Source: a gamma proteobacterium symbiont of Lucinoma myriamae
Lineage (GTDB): Bacteria > Pseudomonadota > Gammaproteobacteria > GRL18
Assembly (NCBI GenBank): GCA_025655635.1
Contig: JAHXIM010000337.1
Span: forward strand, 1 to 6,818
Direction of reading: 5' to 3'
DNA: 6,818 nt
In this document: positions 1-6,181 of the stretch, one piece after another
Layout of the letters: each line of letters starts with the position of its first letter
Position numbering within the stretch: the first letter of the stretch is position 1
Position numbers and translations under genes: made by a program
Notes under the pieces: generated by a model
What the model saw: only the letters and a program-made list of their open reading frames with translations
Database searches by the model: none
What the model was told of the DNA's origin: nothing

Positions 1-47
1 TTCTTCTATCTAATTGAAACATAGTTATTCTCCCATTAAGGTTTGTT

Positions 48-84
48 AAAAAAATAATAACAGTATATTCCTTTACTGTTATTA
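48..84 (-). terminator. Intrinsic terminator-like hairpin outside the transposon end
   Basis: Positions 55-65 and 74-84 form a perfect 11-bp inverted repeat (arms TAATAACAGTA and TACTGTTATTA) around an 8-base loop. Read on the minus strand it is followed by seven T residues (48-54), which is the layout of a Rho-independent terminator. The stem is AT-rich and therefore weak. It lies outside the candidate transposon end, so it would stop tnpA read-through or belong to a host gene displaced by the insertion. On the plus strand no T-run follows. Confidence 0.5.
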
Positions 85-91
85 CTATTAT

Positions 92-139
92 GAGGGTCGG
101 CCGGCATTCGTATAAAATTCGGAATTAGGCAACTTAACG
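92..139 (+). repeat. Candidate Tn3 left terminal inverted repeat
   Basis: A stretch beginning GAGGGTCGGCCGGC and ending AACTTAACG lies 10 bp outside the tnpA stop codon. Tn3-family ends typically begin with a run of G followed by T, carry TTCG-like words inside, and finish in a (C/T)TAAG-like word next to the transposase gene. This segment has the GGGT start, two ATTCG words and CTTAACG at its inner edge. Its GC-rich outer part stands out from the AT-rich flank. The length of about 46-48 bp fits the longer-ended Tn3 subgroups better than the 38-bp classic ends. The exact first base (92 or 94) is uncertain because the second copy is missing. Confidence 0.6.
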
Positions 140-149
140 TATTGAAAAC

Positions 150-3143
150 TCAAATTATTTTCTTTTTATGATCTAACGGTGAAACTTTCCTTTTGATGTC
201 TAGTGAATATGACCCAAATCTATTTAAATTTTTTCTATAGGGATTTAAATGTGCCAAAATATCCGGAGTAATTTCAACTTTTCCATCATTCTGTAATTTA
301 ATTAAAATCTCAGTCATTTTGTTGACATTATAGAGAACCACCATATTGGCTACCAGATGGTTAAATTTTATGATTTTACCCTGTTGTCGTCTGATATTTT
401 CAGCAATTATTCCGTCATTACCAAAAAATAGCCATTTCACAAACCCATTAAATTGTTCACTTTTGTTCGTTGATGTTTGAATTGTTTTTCTGACATCAAT
501 ATCTCCGATATATTTCAATAAAAAGAGTGTTCGGATAGCTCTCCCCAATTCTCTAAAAGCAAAATACAGTCTATTTTTCTTACTATTGACACAAAGCCGT
601 TTAAGTAGCGTTGATGGTGACATTTTTCCTTTTTTAATGGATAAAACAACCCGAAAGATGTCTTTGAAGTGCAATTCGATTAAATCCCATTTAATCGGTT
701 CACCAAAAAGTGAATTAATATTGCTGTACTTCTTTCCTTTTTCTGGTCGATAAAATGTCAGGTCATGGATATTTCTGATCCTGGGCATCAGCTCAATTCC
801 CAATAAATAAGAAAGAGCAAACACAGGGAAATTTTGTGCCTGTGTGTCACCATGGAGCACTGAAGGCTTAATGTCAGAGTTATTATTGGTAATGCCGTCT
901 AATATATAAATCGCTTCCCAGGCTCCACAAGGAATAAAATGGCTGAATAAGGCAATATATTTATCGGAAACGTGATAGTATCCGATACCACCATATCTTC
1001 CATATCGCAGTGACATTTCAGAAATCAGATTTTCTTCGTACAGATTCCATATTGTGCCATCAGCTGATGCATGATCACCACTTCCCCAGTATTTTGGTAA
1101 ATCAAATCGGTTGTATCTGTTGATGACTTTTTCAATGGCCAGGGTTAATTTGGATTCACTGACATGATTAAAATTAAGCCAGGCAATCTGTTTGCGGGTA
1201 AAGTTTTTAATGGCATCGGCTGTTTGTGTTGCCCCAAGATTACAACCAAAACAAAAAAGAGTAGAGATGAATCGCTTGATCCGGTTAGTAATTTTAGGAT
1301 CAAAGCCAGATAATGGTCTAAAAATTTTATGCAAACTAAGAGACTTTTCTATTTCAATGAGCACATCAATAATATTGACCTTGGGTAGCCTTTCATTGAT
1401 TAGTTTATCGATTGCTTTTAATTCATTGCTTCGAGCCGTGCCTTTGATCCGCTGTATTGAAATTTTCCCATTTTTAAAACTGACCGATTCATTTTCAGGA
1501 AAATCGGCATCAACTTGATCAGCCCGAGAAATAACTTGCTGTTGTAATTGTGTGACAAACTCATGTGGATCGGATGGAAAATTTAGCTGAGCAAGACAAT
1601 CATCGATTTCAGCATCATATTCTTCATCTGAAATATAATCTTTTTGGGGATCATCATATTCTTCTGCCTGCTCAATATAAAGATCACCATTTCTGAGTTC
1701 TTTTTTTATTTGCTCAAAAACACTGAGTTCAAAGTAAATTCTATTGATACGATCAACTTTTGTTTTTTTATTGTTCATCCCTGTGACTAATTTTCGCCAA
1801 GCTTCTGGCAGCCAGGATAACTTGATTGATTGGGCACCGATAAGTTGTGCTGCTTCAATAAGATTTATTGTGGTTTTACGTGATGAACGGTAGCTGTTTA
1901 TCAGCTTGATCATCGTTTCAGTGGTTTTATCACTGGAAGATGATTTTAGATCGAGTAAATCAATGCATTCAAAGAGCAGATTTCGCTTATTCTGATAAGG
2001 CTTGACCAAAAAAGGTAGATAATTATTATTAGAATAATTCATGTGTGCTTCACAGTCATCAATGAGCTTATCAACATCTTTGGGCAGTACGTTCTCAATT
2101 GCCTGAAGTCGTTCGGTATCATTGCCTACCTGATTAATCGCTATCAATAATTCATGTAATTTCTGAACCAGATTATCCGTGCGTTTTAAATGTGTTTTAT
2201 GGTATTCCTCCAGTTTAAGTTGTGCATTATTATCCATTTTTTGTAACACTTTGATGAGGCTTACAGCAATATCATCCAAAGTTTTACTGAATTTTGAACG
2301 GATTTGAATAATAGCTAATGTATACCGCTTCTCTGATTTCATGCGAGCCATTTCTTTTGCATCCAGAGGAATAGCTTCTAAATAAAATTGACGATATTTT
2401 GCTTGTGGTAGTATTGAATGCAGATCAGGAAGCTTCTCATAGTATTCTTTGACTTCACGGTGATGATGTAAAAACTTTCTGATTTTTTTAGGTGTCGGCT
2501 TTTTCGGTTCTTGCTTAAACTGATGCCAGAGAGAGTAATTTTCACCAGCAGGTACAAGGAATAGTTTATCGATTAACTGGCGAATTTCAGGAGTTAGCAT
2601 CCCTTTGATCTGTTGATAATACTGTGAATTCACCTGAGTCCGGGCTTTATTGGCTATCCTGTCAAAAGTACTGAAGGCTGGAAGTTCGTAGCGATCTTTA
2701 ACAATTTGTTCCAACATTGCATTGATAATATCAGAAATAACTTCATTGGTTCGTGCGGCAGATAATGCCGCATTAAAAATAATGGTTTCAGCATCACTAT
2801 TGTATTGGTTTACTTTTAAATAATTTCGAATAAGTGATTGATGTTTATTTCTAAGACTTAAATCATCATAGGCCAGTAATTTTTTTTGATCAATGGCTTT
2901 TATTTTTAAGCTCATCATAATATGGTCAATGATTTTTTGTGGAATTTTTTTAATTGTTAGAAAAAAGCCCATTTTTTGAAAAACTTTAAGATGGATCAGA
3001 AAGGCCAGACAATTCAGATTGTTCTGTGTTTTCTTTCGGGCAAAAGAGCGTTCTTTGTGTGAGGGGGTATAAACATCATTGAGATCTTTTTCGCTTAGAT
3101 GAAGTTTAAATCGGGGATAGGCGGTTTCATTAAGACTGCTCAT
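150..3143 (-). CDS. tnpA: Tn3-family transposase TnpA
   Basis: A DDE transposase that cuts and joins the transposon ends to target DNA and makes cointegrates by replicative transposition. At 997 residues it has the family's normal full length. The N-terminal 160 residues resemble the Tn3 N-terminal DNA-binding region (YTPSHKERSFA near 25-35, then a helix-rich stretch). A charged middle region follows, and the catalytic domain spans about 580-970. The triad is intact: D695 in SADGT (the family's SSDGQ site), D766 in HGDTQ, and E896 in NKSEQFNGFVKW. Spacings of 71 and 130 residues match the family. The start at 3143 lies 10 bp after the recombinase stop, so the two genes are probably co-transcribed; the ribosome-binding site is weak. 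No frameshift is seen, so the gene appears functional. Confidence 0.96.
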   Translation of the reverse strand: MSSLNETAYPRFKLHLSEKDLNDVYTPSHKERSFARKKTQNNLNCLAFLIHLKVFQKMGFFLTIKKIPQKIIDHIMMSLKIKAIDQKKLLAYDDLSLRNKHQSLIRNYLKVNQYNSDAETIIFNAALSAARTNEVISDIINAMLEQIVKDRYELPAFSTFDRIANKARTQVNSQYYQQIKGMLTPEIRQLIDKLFLVPAGENYSLWHQFKQEPKKPTPKKIRKFLHHHREVKEYYEKLPDLHSILPQAKYRQFYLEAIPLDAKEMARMKSEKRYTLAIIQIRSKFSKTLDDIAVSLIKVLQKMDNNAQLKLEEYHKTHLKRTDNLVQKLHELLIAINQVGNDTERLQAIENVLPKDVDKLIDDCEAHMNYSNNNYLPFLVKPYQNKRNLLFECIDLLDLKSSSSDKTTETMIKLINSYRSSRKTTINLIEAAQLIGAQSIKLSWLPEAWRKLVTGMNNKKTKVDRINRIYFELSVFEQIKKELRNGDLYIEQAEEYDDPQKDYISDEEYDAEIDDCLAQLNFPSDPHEFVTQLQQQVISRADQVDADFPENESVSFKNGKISIQRIKGTARSNELKAIDKLINERLPKVNIIDVLIEIEKSLSLHKIFRPLSGFDPKITNRIKRFISTLFCFGCNLGATQTADAIKNFTRKQIAWLNFNHVSESKLTLAIEKVINRYNRFDLPKYWGSGDHASADGTIWNLYEENLISEMSLRYGRYGGIGYYHVSDKYIALFSHFIPCGAWEAIYILDGITNNNSDIKPSVLHGDTQAQNFPVFALSYLLGIELMPRIRNIHDLTFYRPEKGKKYSNINSLFGEPIKWDLIELHFKDIFRVVLSIKKGKMSPSTLLKRLCVNSKKNRLYFAFRELGRAIRTLFLLKYIGDIDVRKTIQTSTNKSEQFNGFVKWLFFGNDGIIAENIRRQQGKIIKFNHLVANMVVLYNVNKMTEILIKLQNDGKVEITPDILAHLNPYRKNLNRFGSYSLDIKRKVSPLDHKKKII

Positions 3144-3153
3144 CGTTTAATCT

Positions 3154-4425
3154 TTATTCCCAAACCTGTCCGGTGTCTTGATCAGAAAACAGTGCTTCAA
3201 GAATGCATTGGTTGTTATCAGCAATACCATGCATCTCAAATAGCAGTGTTTCAACACAATCATTCAAGTCCTCTTCTGAGTCATGAGGAATGAGCACTTC
3301 ATAACGCTTATCATTATCCATTTTTGTCATTTGATAAGAACGTAAACAATGAAACTCAATTTTCTCACGAGTTCGTTTGATGCCACGAGTGTATTTACTC
3401 ATATTTGATATATTGAGCTGTAGTTGCAATCGAGTCCCAGTTTGAGATTCATCATTTTGCTGAGTAATTTCATAGGGAGAATCAACTTGAATGGTTGTCT
3501 TGGATAGAGCAGATTCAATTCGTTCTTGTACTGAAGCATTGTTGGTATCAATATAGCGTAGAGCCGATTTTATGTCTTTCCAGCCCACATATTGCATCAA
3601 TGATTTGAGATCCCATTGATTGGCATTGGCCCATGAAGCAAATCCGCGCCTTAGTGAATGAGAACTGTAACTCTGGGTATTAGTCAAACCTGATTTTTGC
3701 ATCAATTCTCTGAGCAAAGGAATGACGCTATTGGGATGCATTCCTTTATCACTAATATTTCCCCATTGGTCAACACCACAAAAAACGGGACCCTCTGTAA
3801 ATAGAGCAAGATCGATCCAGTCCTGATAGGCATTAACAGGACATAAACGGCTTAAAGCTGGCACATGATAAGTAGTGCCCTGGTTGTTACGATCAGTTTT
3901 GGTTCGAGGTAGAAATATCTCCAAGCCAATATCGGGGTTGATGGTGATATTCTCGACTCTTAATTGAGTCAGTTCATCACTACGAAAAGCTCGCCAGAAA
4001 CCTAACAAGACCAATGCCTTATTTCGGCACAATGATAATAATTCTGAACGTTGTGAGGTATGTTGAATTTGGTTATCCAGATACATCACAATTTTTTCTA
4101 AATCGGTGATTTGAAGTGGGTTAGCCTGTTTTTCCTGATGAGGATGCACCGCTCGGATCCCTTTCAGTACCTGCTTGACCACAGGGGCTTTTGTCGGATC
4201 AGGAAACCCTTGGTCCTGATGCCATCGAGCTAAGGCGGCCAAACGTTGTTTGAGCGTGTTAATACTCAATACTTCAGCTTGATCAGCCAGATATCGGGCA
4301 ACACTATCAGCTGTTGCTGGCAAAAAGCCACCCCAGGAGATTTCATAGTGCTCGACTGCAAATTGATAGCTACGTCTTGTATTATCTCTAGTGGCAGCTT
4401 GCAAGTAGTGTTCAATATCAGCCAT
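3154..4425 (-). CDS. Tyrosine site-specific recombinase (TnpI-like cointegrate resolvase)
   Basis: A 423-residue phage-integrase-type recombinase. Residues 1-95 look like the N-terminal SAM-like core-binding domain (NTRRSYQFAVEHY near 15-27). The catalytic domain covers about 105-305 and has all active-site residues: R148 (AFRSDEL), K176 (PRTKTD), H256 and R259 (SHSLRRG), W282 (GWKD) and the nucleophile Y291 (ALRYID). About 110 residues follow the catalytic tyrosine, which is long for this family, and I cannot assign that part. Its position next to tnpA, with no serine resolvase present, implies that it resolves Tn3 cointegrates as TnpI does in Tn4430-type elements. The start is 10 bp after the higA stop and has an AAGTAAG-like ribosome-binding sequence. 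It could instead be an unrelated integrase, but the tight operon argues against this. Confidence 0.9.
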   Translation of the reverse strand: MADIEHYLQAATRDNTRRSYQFAVEHYEISWGGFLPATADSVARYLADQAEVLSINTLKQRLAALARWHQDQGFPDPTKAPVVKQVLKGIRAVHPHQEKQANPLQITDLEKIVMYLDNQIQHTSQRSELLSLCRNKALVLLGFWRAFRSDELTQLRVENITINPDIGLEIFLPRTKTDRNNQGTTYHVPALSRLCPVNAYQDWIDLALFTEGPVFCGVDQWGNISDKGMHPNSVIPLLRELMQKSGLTNTQSYSSHSLRRGFASWANANQWDLKSLMQYVGWKDIKSALRYIDTNNASVQERIESALSKTTIQVDSPYEITQQNDESQTGTRLQLQLNISNMSKYTRGIKRTREKIEFHCLRSYQMTKMDNDKRYEVLIPHDSEEDLNDCVETLLFEMHGIADNNQCILEALFSDQDTGQVWE

Positions 4426-4435
4426 TTTCTTACTT

Positions 4436-4729
4436 CTAAGACGCTTTAAGTAATAATGGCTTCACTTCTTTATGGGTTTGCAGGGCATGCCATAACTCCC
4501 AGTTACGCTGCAGGTTAAGCCAGAATTGAGGTGTATTACCCAATGCTTCACTCAAGGTCAAAGCTGAATCGGCACTGACACCCCGTTTGCCATTAATAAT
4601 TTCATTCAAGCGTGCGTAAGTCCAGCCAATATGCTTAGAAAATTGTGTTTGTGTCATACCAGCCGGTTCAAGGAATTCTTTTAACAACATTTCTCCTGGA
4701 TGGGTTGGTGGTCTTTTTTTAGGTAGCAT
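4436..4729 (-). CDS. higA: HigA-family antitoxin, XRE-type helix-turn-helix
   Basis: A 97-residue antitoxin and transcriptional repressor expected to bind and neutralise HigB and to repress the operon promoter. It begins with the family's HPGEML signature at residues 10-15. The helix-turn-helix runs from about 25 to 72 (MTQTQFSKHIGWTYARLNEI, then NGKRGVSADSALTLSEALG), followed by the typical FWLNLQ segment near 69-74. The length is standard. The gene starts 6 bp after the higB stop, giving the toxin-first order characteristic of higBA, and ends 10 bp before the recombinase gene. That spacing suggests that HigA also controls the recombinase and tnpA. Cytoplasmic. Confidence 0.93.
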   Translation of the reverse strand: MLPKKRPPTHPGEMLLKEFLEPAGMTQTQFSKHIGWTYARLNEIINGKRGVSADSALTLSEALGNTPQFWLNLQRNWELWHALQTHKEVKPLLLKAS

Positions 4730-4735
4730 GATTCA

Positions 4736-5038
4736 TTATCCTTTATGGTAATCGTCAATATAAACATCATAGGCATTTTTTTGAGCTTTATCCCATTTGA
4801 ATATCACTCGCCATTGTTTATTGATGCGGACACTGAAATACTCACTCAAGTCACCTGATAAGGGTTCAAAACGATTGCCTGGCGGTATTTTCATATCTTC
4901 AAGACTCTCGGCAGCATCAAGCTGATCCATCAACCTGCAAGCTTTGCTATGGAGAAACTCAGGAATTTTCCTGGCTTTCTTTGAGCTTATACCATCATAA
5001 ATGTCTTGTGTTGTTTGATTGGCAATACTAGTAATCAT
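4736..5038 (-). CDS. higB: HigB-family toxin (RelE/ParE superfamily, ribosome-dependent mRNA interferase)
   Basis: A 100-residue toxin predicted to cleave mRNA on translating ribosomes when it is not bound by HigA. Family hallmarks are visible in order: a helical N-terminal part with CRLMDQLDAAESLEDM (34-49), PPGNRFEPLSGD (52-63), the core strand SVRINKQWRVIF (69-80), and a C-terminal strand ending DDYHKG (95-100), with H98 at the position of the conserved C-terminal histidine. The length is standard and the gene looks intact. It is the first gene of the four-gene cluster. There is no clear Shine-Dalgarno sequence before the ATG, and a TATATA box lies only 9 bases upstream, so the transcript may be leaderless. 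Confidence 0.93.
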   Translation of the reverse strand: MITSIANQTTQDIYDGISSKKARKIPEFLHSKACRLMDQLDAAESLEDMKIPPGNRFEPLSGDLSEYFSVRINKQWRVIFKWDKAQKNAYDVYIDDYHKG

Positions 5039-5044
5039 AAGAAT

Positions 5045-5073
5045 GCTATATATCGGTATTTGATATAATTCAA
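5045..5073 (-). promoter_or_regulatory. Putative higB operon promoter with HigA operator
   Basis: Read on the minus strand, a TTGAAT -35-like element (5068-5073) is followed by overlapping -10-like words: TATATA at 5047-5052 with a 15-bp spacer, and TATAGC at 5045-5050 with a 17-bp spacer. Between and over these lies an inverted repeat, TATATC (5049-5054) and GATATA (5062-5067), with 7 bases between the arms. A small palindrome over the promoter of a higBA operon is where HigA autorepression is expected. The element strings are visible in the sequence. The functional assignment is inferred. Confidence 0.45.
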
Positions 5074-5088
5074 GTAGAATATATTTTT

Positions 5089-5122
5089 TGACCTGCAGCC
5101 AACGTCCCTTAACGGCAGGTCA
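5089..5122. repeat. GC-rich 8-bp inverted repeat upstream of higB (candidate recombination or regulatory site)
   Basis: TGACCTGC (5089-5096) and GCAGGTCA (5115-5122) form a perfect inverted repeat around 18 bases that include CAACG and TTAACG. It is the only GC-rich patch in the AT-rich spacer next to higB. No T-run follows on either strand, so it is not a standard terminator. Tn3-family resolution sites normally lie next to the recombinase operon, so this is a candidate part of the recombinase target. Arms separated by 18 bases are wider than a usual tyrosine-recombinase core, and the assignment stays tentative. Confidence 0.35.
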
Positions 5123-5304
5123 TCTAATTTATTTTGAGTTAATACAAGCTCAAAAAGTAGCAACTGAAAATATCGAATGTTAGAAAGTTATTTCTCCAAT
5201 AAATCGGTATAACTACCCATGAAACCATTGCATTCAGCCTGAAAACATAATATTTACTAAAAAGCTGTTATTTTGATCAATTAAGATAACCTGCTAAACT
5301 AAAA

Positions 5305-5472
5305 TTAGTTTTTTGATACAAATAACGACCTGAAACCTATATTTTCAGGCGGTTCAGAGCATTTGATATACCCTGATTTAACATATTGGAGGTTATCCGC
5401 ATATTGCGTTAACATTGAGACTGTTTCGAGCCGTGGAACCTTTGTTATTGTAGACGAGTAATAAAGTTTCAT
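5305..5472 (-). CDS. Possible small hypothetical protein, 55 aa
   Basis: A 55-residue reading frame beginning MKLYYSSTITK and ending SLFVSKN. It is not the shadow of a larger gene. Its ATG lies inside the first copy of the 16-bp repeat, with an AAGG ribosome-binding sequence (5481-5484) 8 bases upstream. The stretch is visibly richer in GC than the spacer on both sides, which favours coding or imported sequence. I do not recognise the protein. There is no signal peptide, membrane segment or obvious motif. The plus strand of the same stretch is also open for about 50 codons (5309-5462) but has no start codon, so the minus-strand reading is preferred. It could equally be a remnant of a decayed gene. 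Confidence 0.35.
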   Translation of the reverse strand: MKLYYSSTITKVPRLETVSMLTQYADNLQYVKSGYIKCSEPPENIGFRSLFVSKN

Positions 5473-5475
5473 ACT
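5460..5475 (-). repeat. 16-bp repeat, copy 1 (contains the start of the 55-aa frame)
   Basis: On the minus strand this copy reads AGTATGAAACTTTATT. It matches copies 2 and 3 with one or two differences and contains the ATG of the possible 55-aa gene. The word AGTAT-N-ATACT, a short palindrome in the other copies, is imperfect here. Confidence 0.65.
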
Positions 5476-5524
5476 AGCGACCTTGTATCTTATTAATTTA
5501 TGCTACTAGAATAATCAGTCGGGA

Positions 5525-5540
5525 AATTAAGTATCATACT
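5525..5540 (-). repeat. 16-bp repeat, copy 2
   Basis: On the minus strand it reads AGTATGATACTTAATT and includes the perfect odd palindrome AGTAT-G-ATACT. The ATG inside opens only a 14-codon frame (MILNFPTDY...). It lies 65 bp from copy 1. Confidence 0.7.
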
Positions 5541-5579
5541 AAAAGTAATCCCACACATTGAAATAATCATTTTTTGTGT

Positions 5580-5595
5580 AATAAAGTATCATACT
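5580..5595 (-). repeat. 16-bp repeat, copy 3
   Basis: On the minus strand it reads AGTATGATACTTTATT, differing from copy 2 by one base. The ATG inside opens a 17-codon frame (MILYYTKNDY...). It lies 55 bp from copy 2 and 28 bp beyond the peptidase stop codon. After the repeat, copies 2 and 3 also share TGATTATT at an offset of three bases. Confidence 0.7.
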
Positions 5596-5623
5596 CTCAT
5601 TCATAGTATTGTTATGTGACTTA

Positions 5624-6181
5624 TTATAAACAAGACCAGTGCCATGGTTCATAGATAATTTTTCGCTCTTGATTATTTGGATAAGATAGACTAAAACCAA
5701 ACTTCTCTCCGTTTTGTTGTAACCATCCAAATGCTTTGGTTTGATCAAAATTTTCAGAAAGAGCATCAATGCCAGTTGTTGTTAAATCTAGAGCGCACCC
5801 ACTATGATGTTCACTGTAACCTGGTGCAGCACTTACCCTCAAAATATCTGACAGTTTTAAACCTTTTTTCAATTTTCTTTGAATGATATTAGCTTGATAT
5901 TCAACGCTACGAAATGCAGAGACAACATGTAACTCTATTCTGTCGTTTTTTGCTGATTCGTACATTTCATACCACTGACTTTCTGCTTTAGAAGCAAGAA
6001 ATTGAGTTCTATCAAAAATATCTTTACCAATTTCAACTAAATCATTTTCCTCAATATGCAGTGATAAAGCATAATCCTTTGCATACGACTTAGGTATACC
6101 TAATAGCCGATTCGTTTTTTCAATATGCATTTTATAGGCAGCTAGATCCACAACATTTTCTCGTTGATATGAACGTCGCAT
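5624..6181 (-). CDS. M15B (VanY-like) D,D- or L,D-carboxypeptidase / peptidoglycan endopeptidase
   Basis: A zinc metallopeptidase predicted to trim the peptide stems of peptidoglycan. The M15 signatures are in order: SAFRS at 88-92 with Q96, GYSEHHSGCALDL at 121-133 giving zinc ligands H125 and D132, and EPWHW at 178-182 giving catalytic E178 and zinc ligand H181. The catalytic set is complete, and the protein ends three residues after this motif. There is no signal peptide or membrane anchor, unlike many VanY proteins, so it may be cytosolic or missing its original N-terminus. The ATG at 6181 lies inside the attC site of the upstream cassette, directly after the ATPase stop (TGAATG), so the first residues are probably junction-encoded. 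GTG at 6151 and ATG at 6130 are plausible original starts. Substrate cannot be decided from sequence. Confidence 0.85.
   Translation of the reverse strand: MRRSYQRENVVDLAAYKMHIEKTNRLLGIPKSYAKDYALSLHIEENDLVEIGKDIFDRTQFLASKAESQWYEMYESAKNDRIELHVVSAFRSVEYQANIIQRKLKKGLKLSDILRVSAAPGYSEHHSGCALDLTTTGIDALSENFDQTKAFGWLQQNGEKFGFSLSYPNNQERKIIYEPWHWSCL

Larger units (their letters stand above)
92..5038 (-). mobile_element. Tn3-family transposon (left end plus transposition module; right end not found)
   Basis: This is a replicative transposon of the Tn3 family. It contains a tnpA-type transposase, a tyrosine recombinase in the place of the usual serine resolvase, and a HigBA toxin-antitoxin pair, all on the minus strand in one tightly packed cluster. 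The left boundary is the candidate terminal repeat at about 92-139, close to the end of tnpA as is usual in this family. I searched by eye for its inverted partner to the right and found none, so the right limit given here is only the start of higB. The element may extend past the window and carry the peptidase and ATPase genes as cargo. The 5-bp target duplication cannot be checked without the other end. Confidence 0.75.
5039..5623. other. Spacer between higB and the M15 peptidase gene
   Basis: This 585-bp stretch has no long gene. From left to right it holds the putative higB promoter and operator, the GC-rich inverted repeat at 5089-5122, an AT-rich part (5123-5304) in which I see nothing convincing, a possible 55-aa gene (5305-5472), and three copies of a 16-bp repeat (5460-5595). 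A 7-bp inverted repeat, CCTGAAA (5329-5335) and TTTCAGG (5343-5349), lies inside the possible small gene. The transposon's resolution site and perhaps a decayed right end are expected in a place like this, but I cannot point to them with confidence. Confidence 0.6.

Noticed and set aside
1192..1518. 108-codon plus-strand frame inside tnpA
   Set aside because: It lies fully opposite the conserved transposase gene and has no recognisable motif.
3099..3293. 64-codon plus-strand frame across the recombinase/tnpA junction
   Set aside because: It overlaps two strong genes on the other strand and shows no coding features.
4246..4449. 67-codon plus-strand frame opposite the recombinase 5' end
   Set aside because: Antisense to a well-supported gene, with no domain or ribosome-binding support.
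5161..5260. 28-codon hydrophobic minus-strand frame (starts MVSWVVIPIYW)
   Set aside because: Very short, poor ribosome-binding site, AT-rich context; such frames are expected by chance.
5296..5314. AAACTAA/TTAGTTT inverted repeat followed by T residues on the plus strand
   Set aside because: The stem is almost entirely A-T with a two-base centre, too weak for a terminator, and no plus-strand gene precedes it.
5404..5450. Possible degenerate right terminal repeat (CGTTAA followed by TTTCGAGCCGTGG)
   Set aside because: Only the CGTTAA word and scattered bases agree with the left end. No run of C closes it, and the alignment needs arbitrary gaps.
5460..5595. CRISPR array
   Set aside because: Only three 16-bp units with unequal spacing and base differences, and no cas genes.
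5539..5769. 76-codon minus-strand frame overlapping the peptidase 3' end
   Set aside because: It runs out of frame through the conserved M15 motifs. Its last part only reflects the repeat-associated MILYYTKNDY peptide, treated separately.
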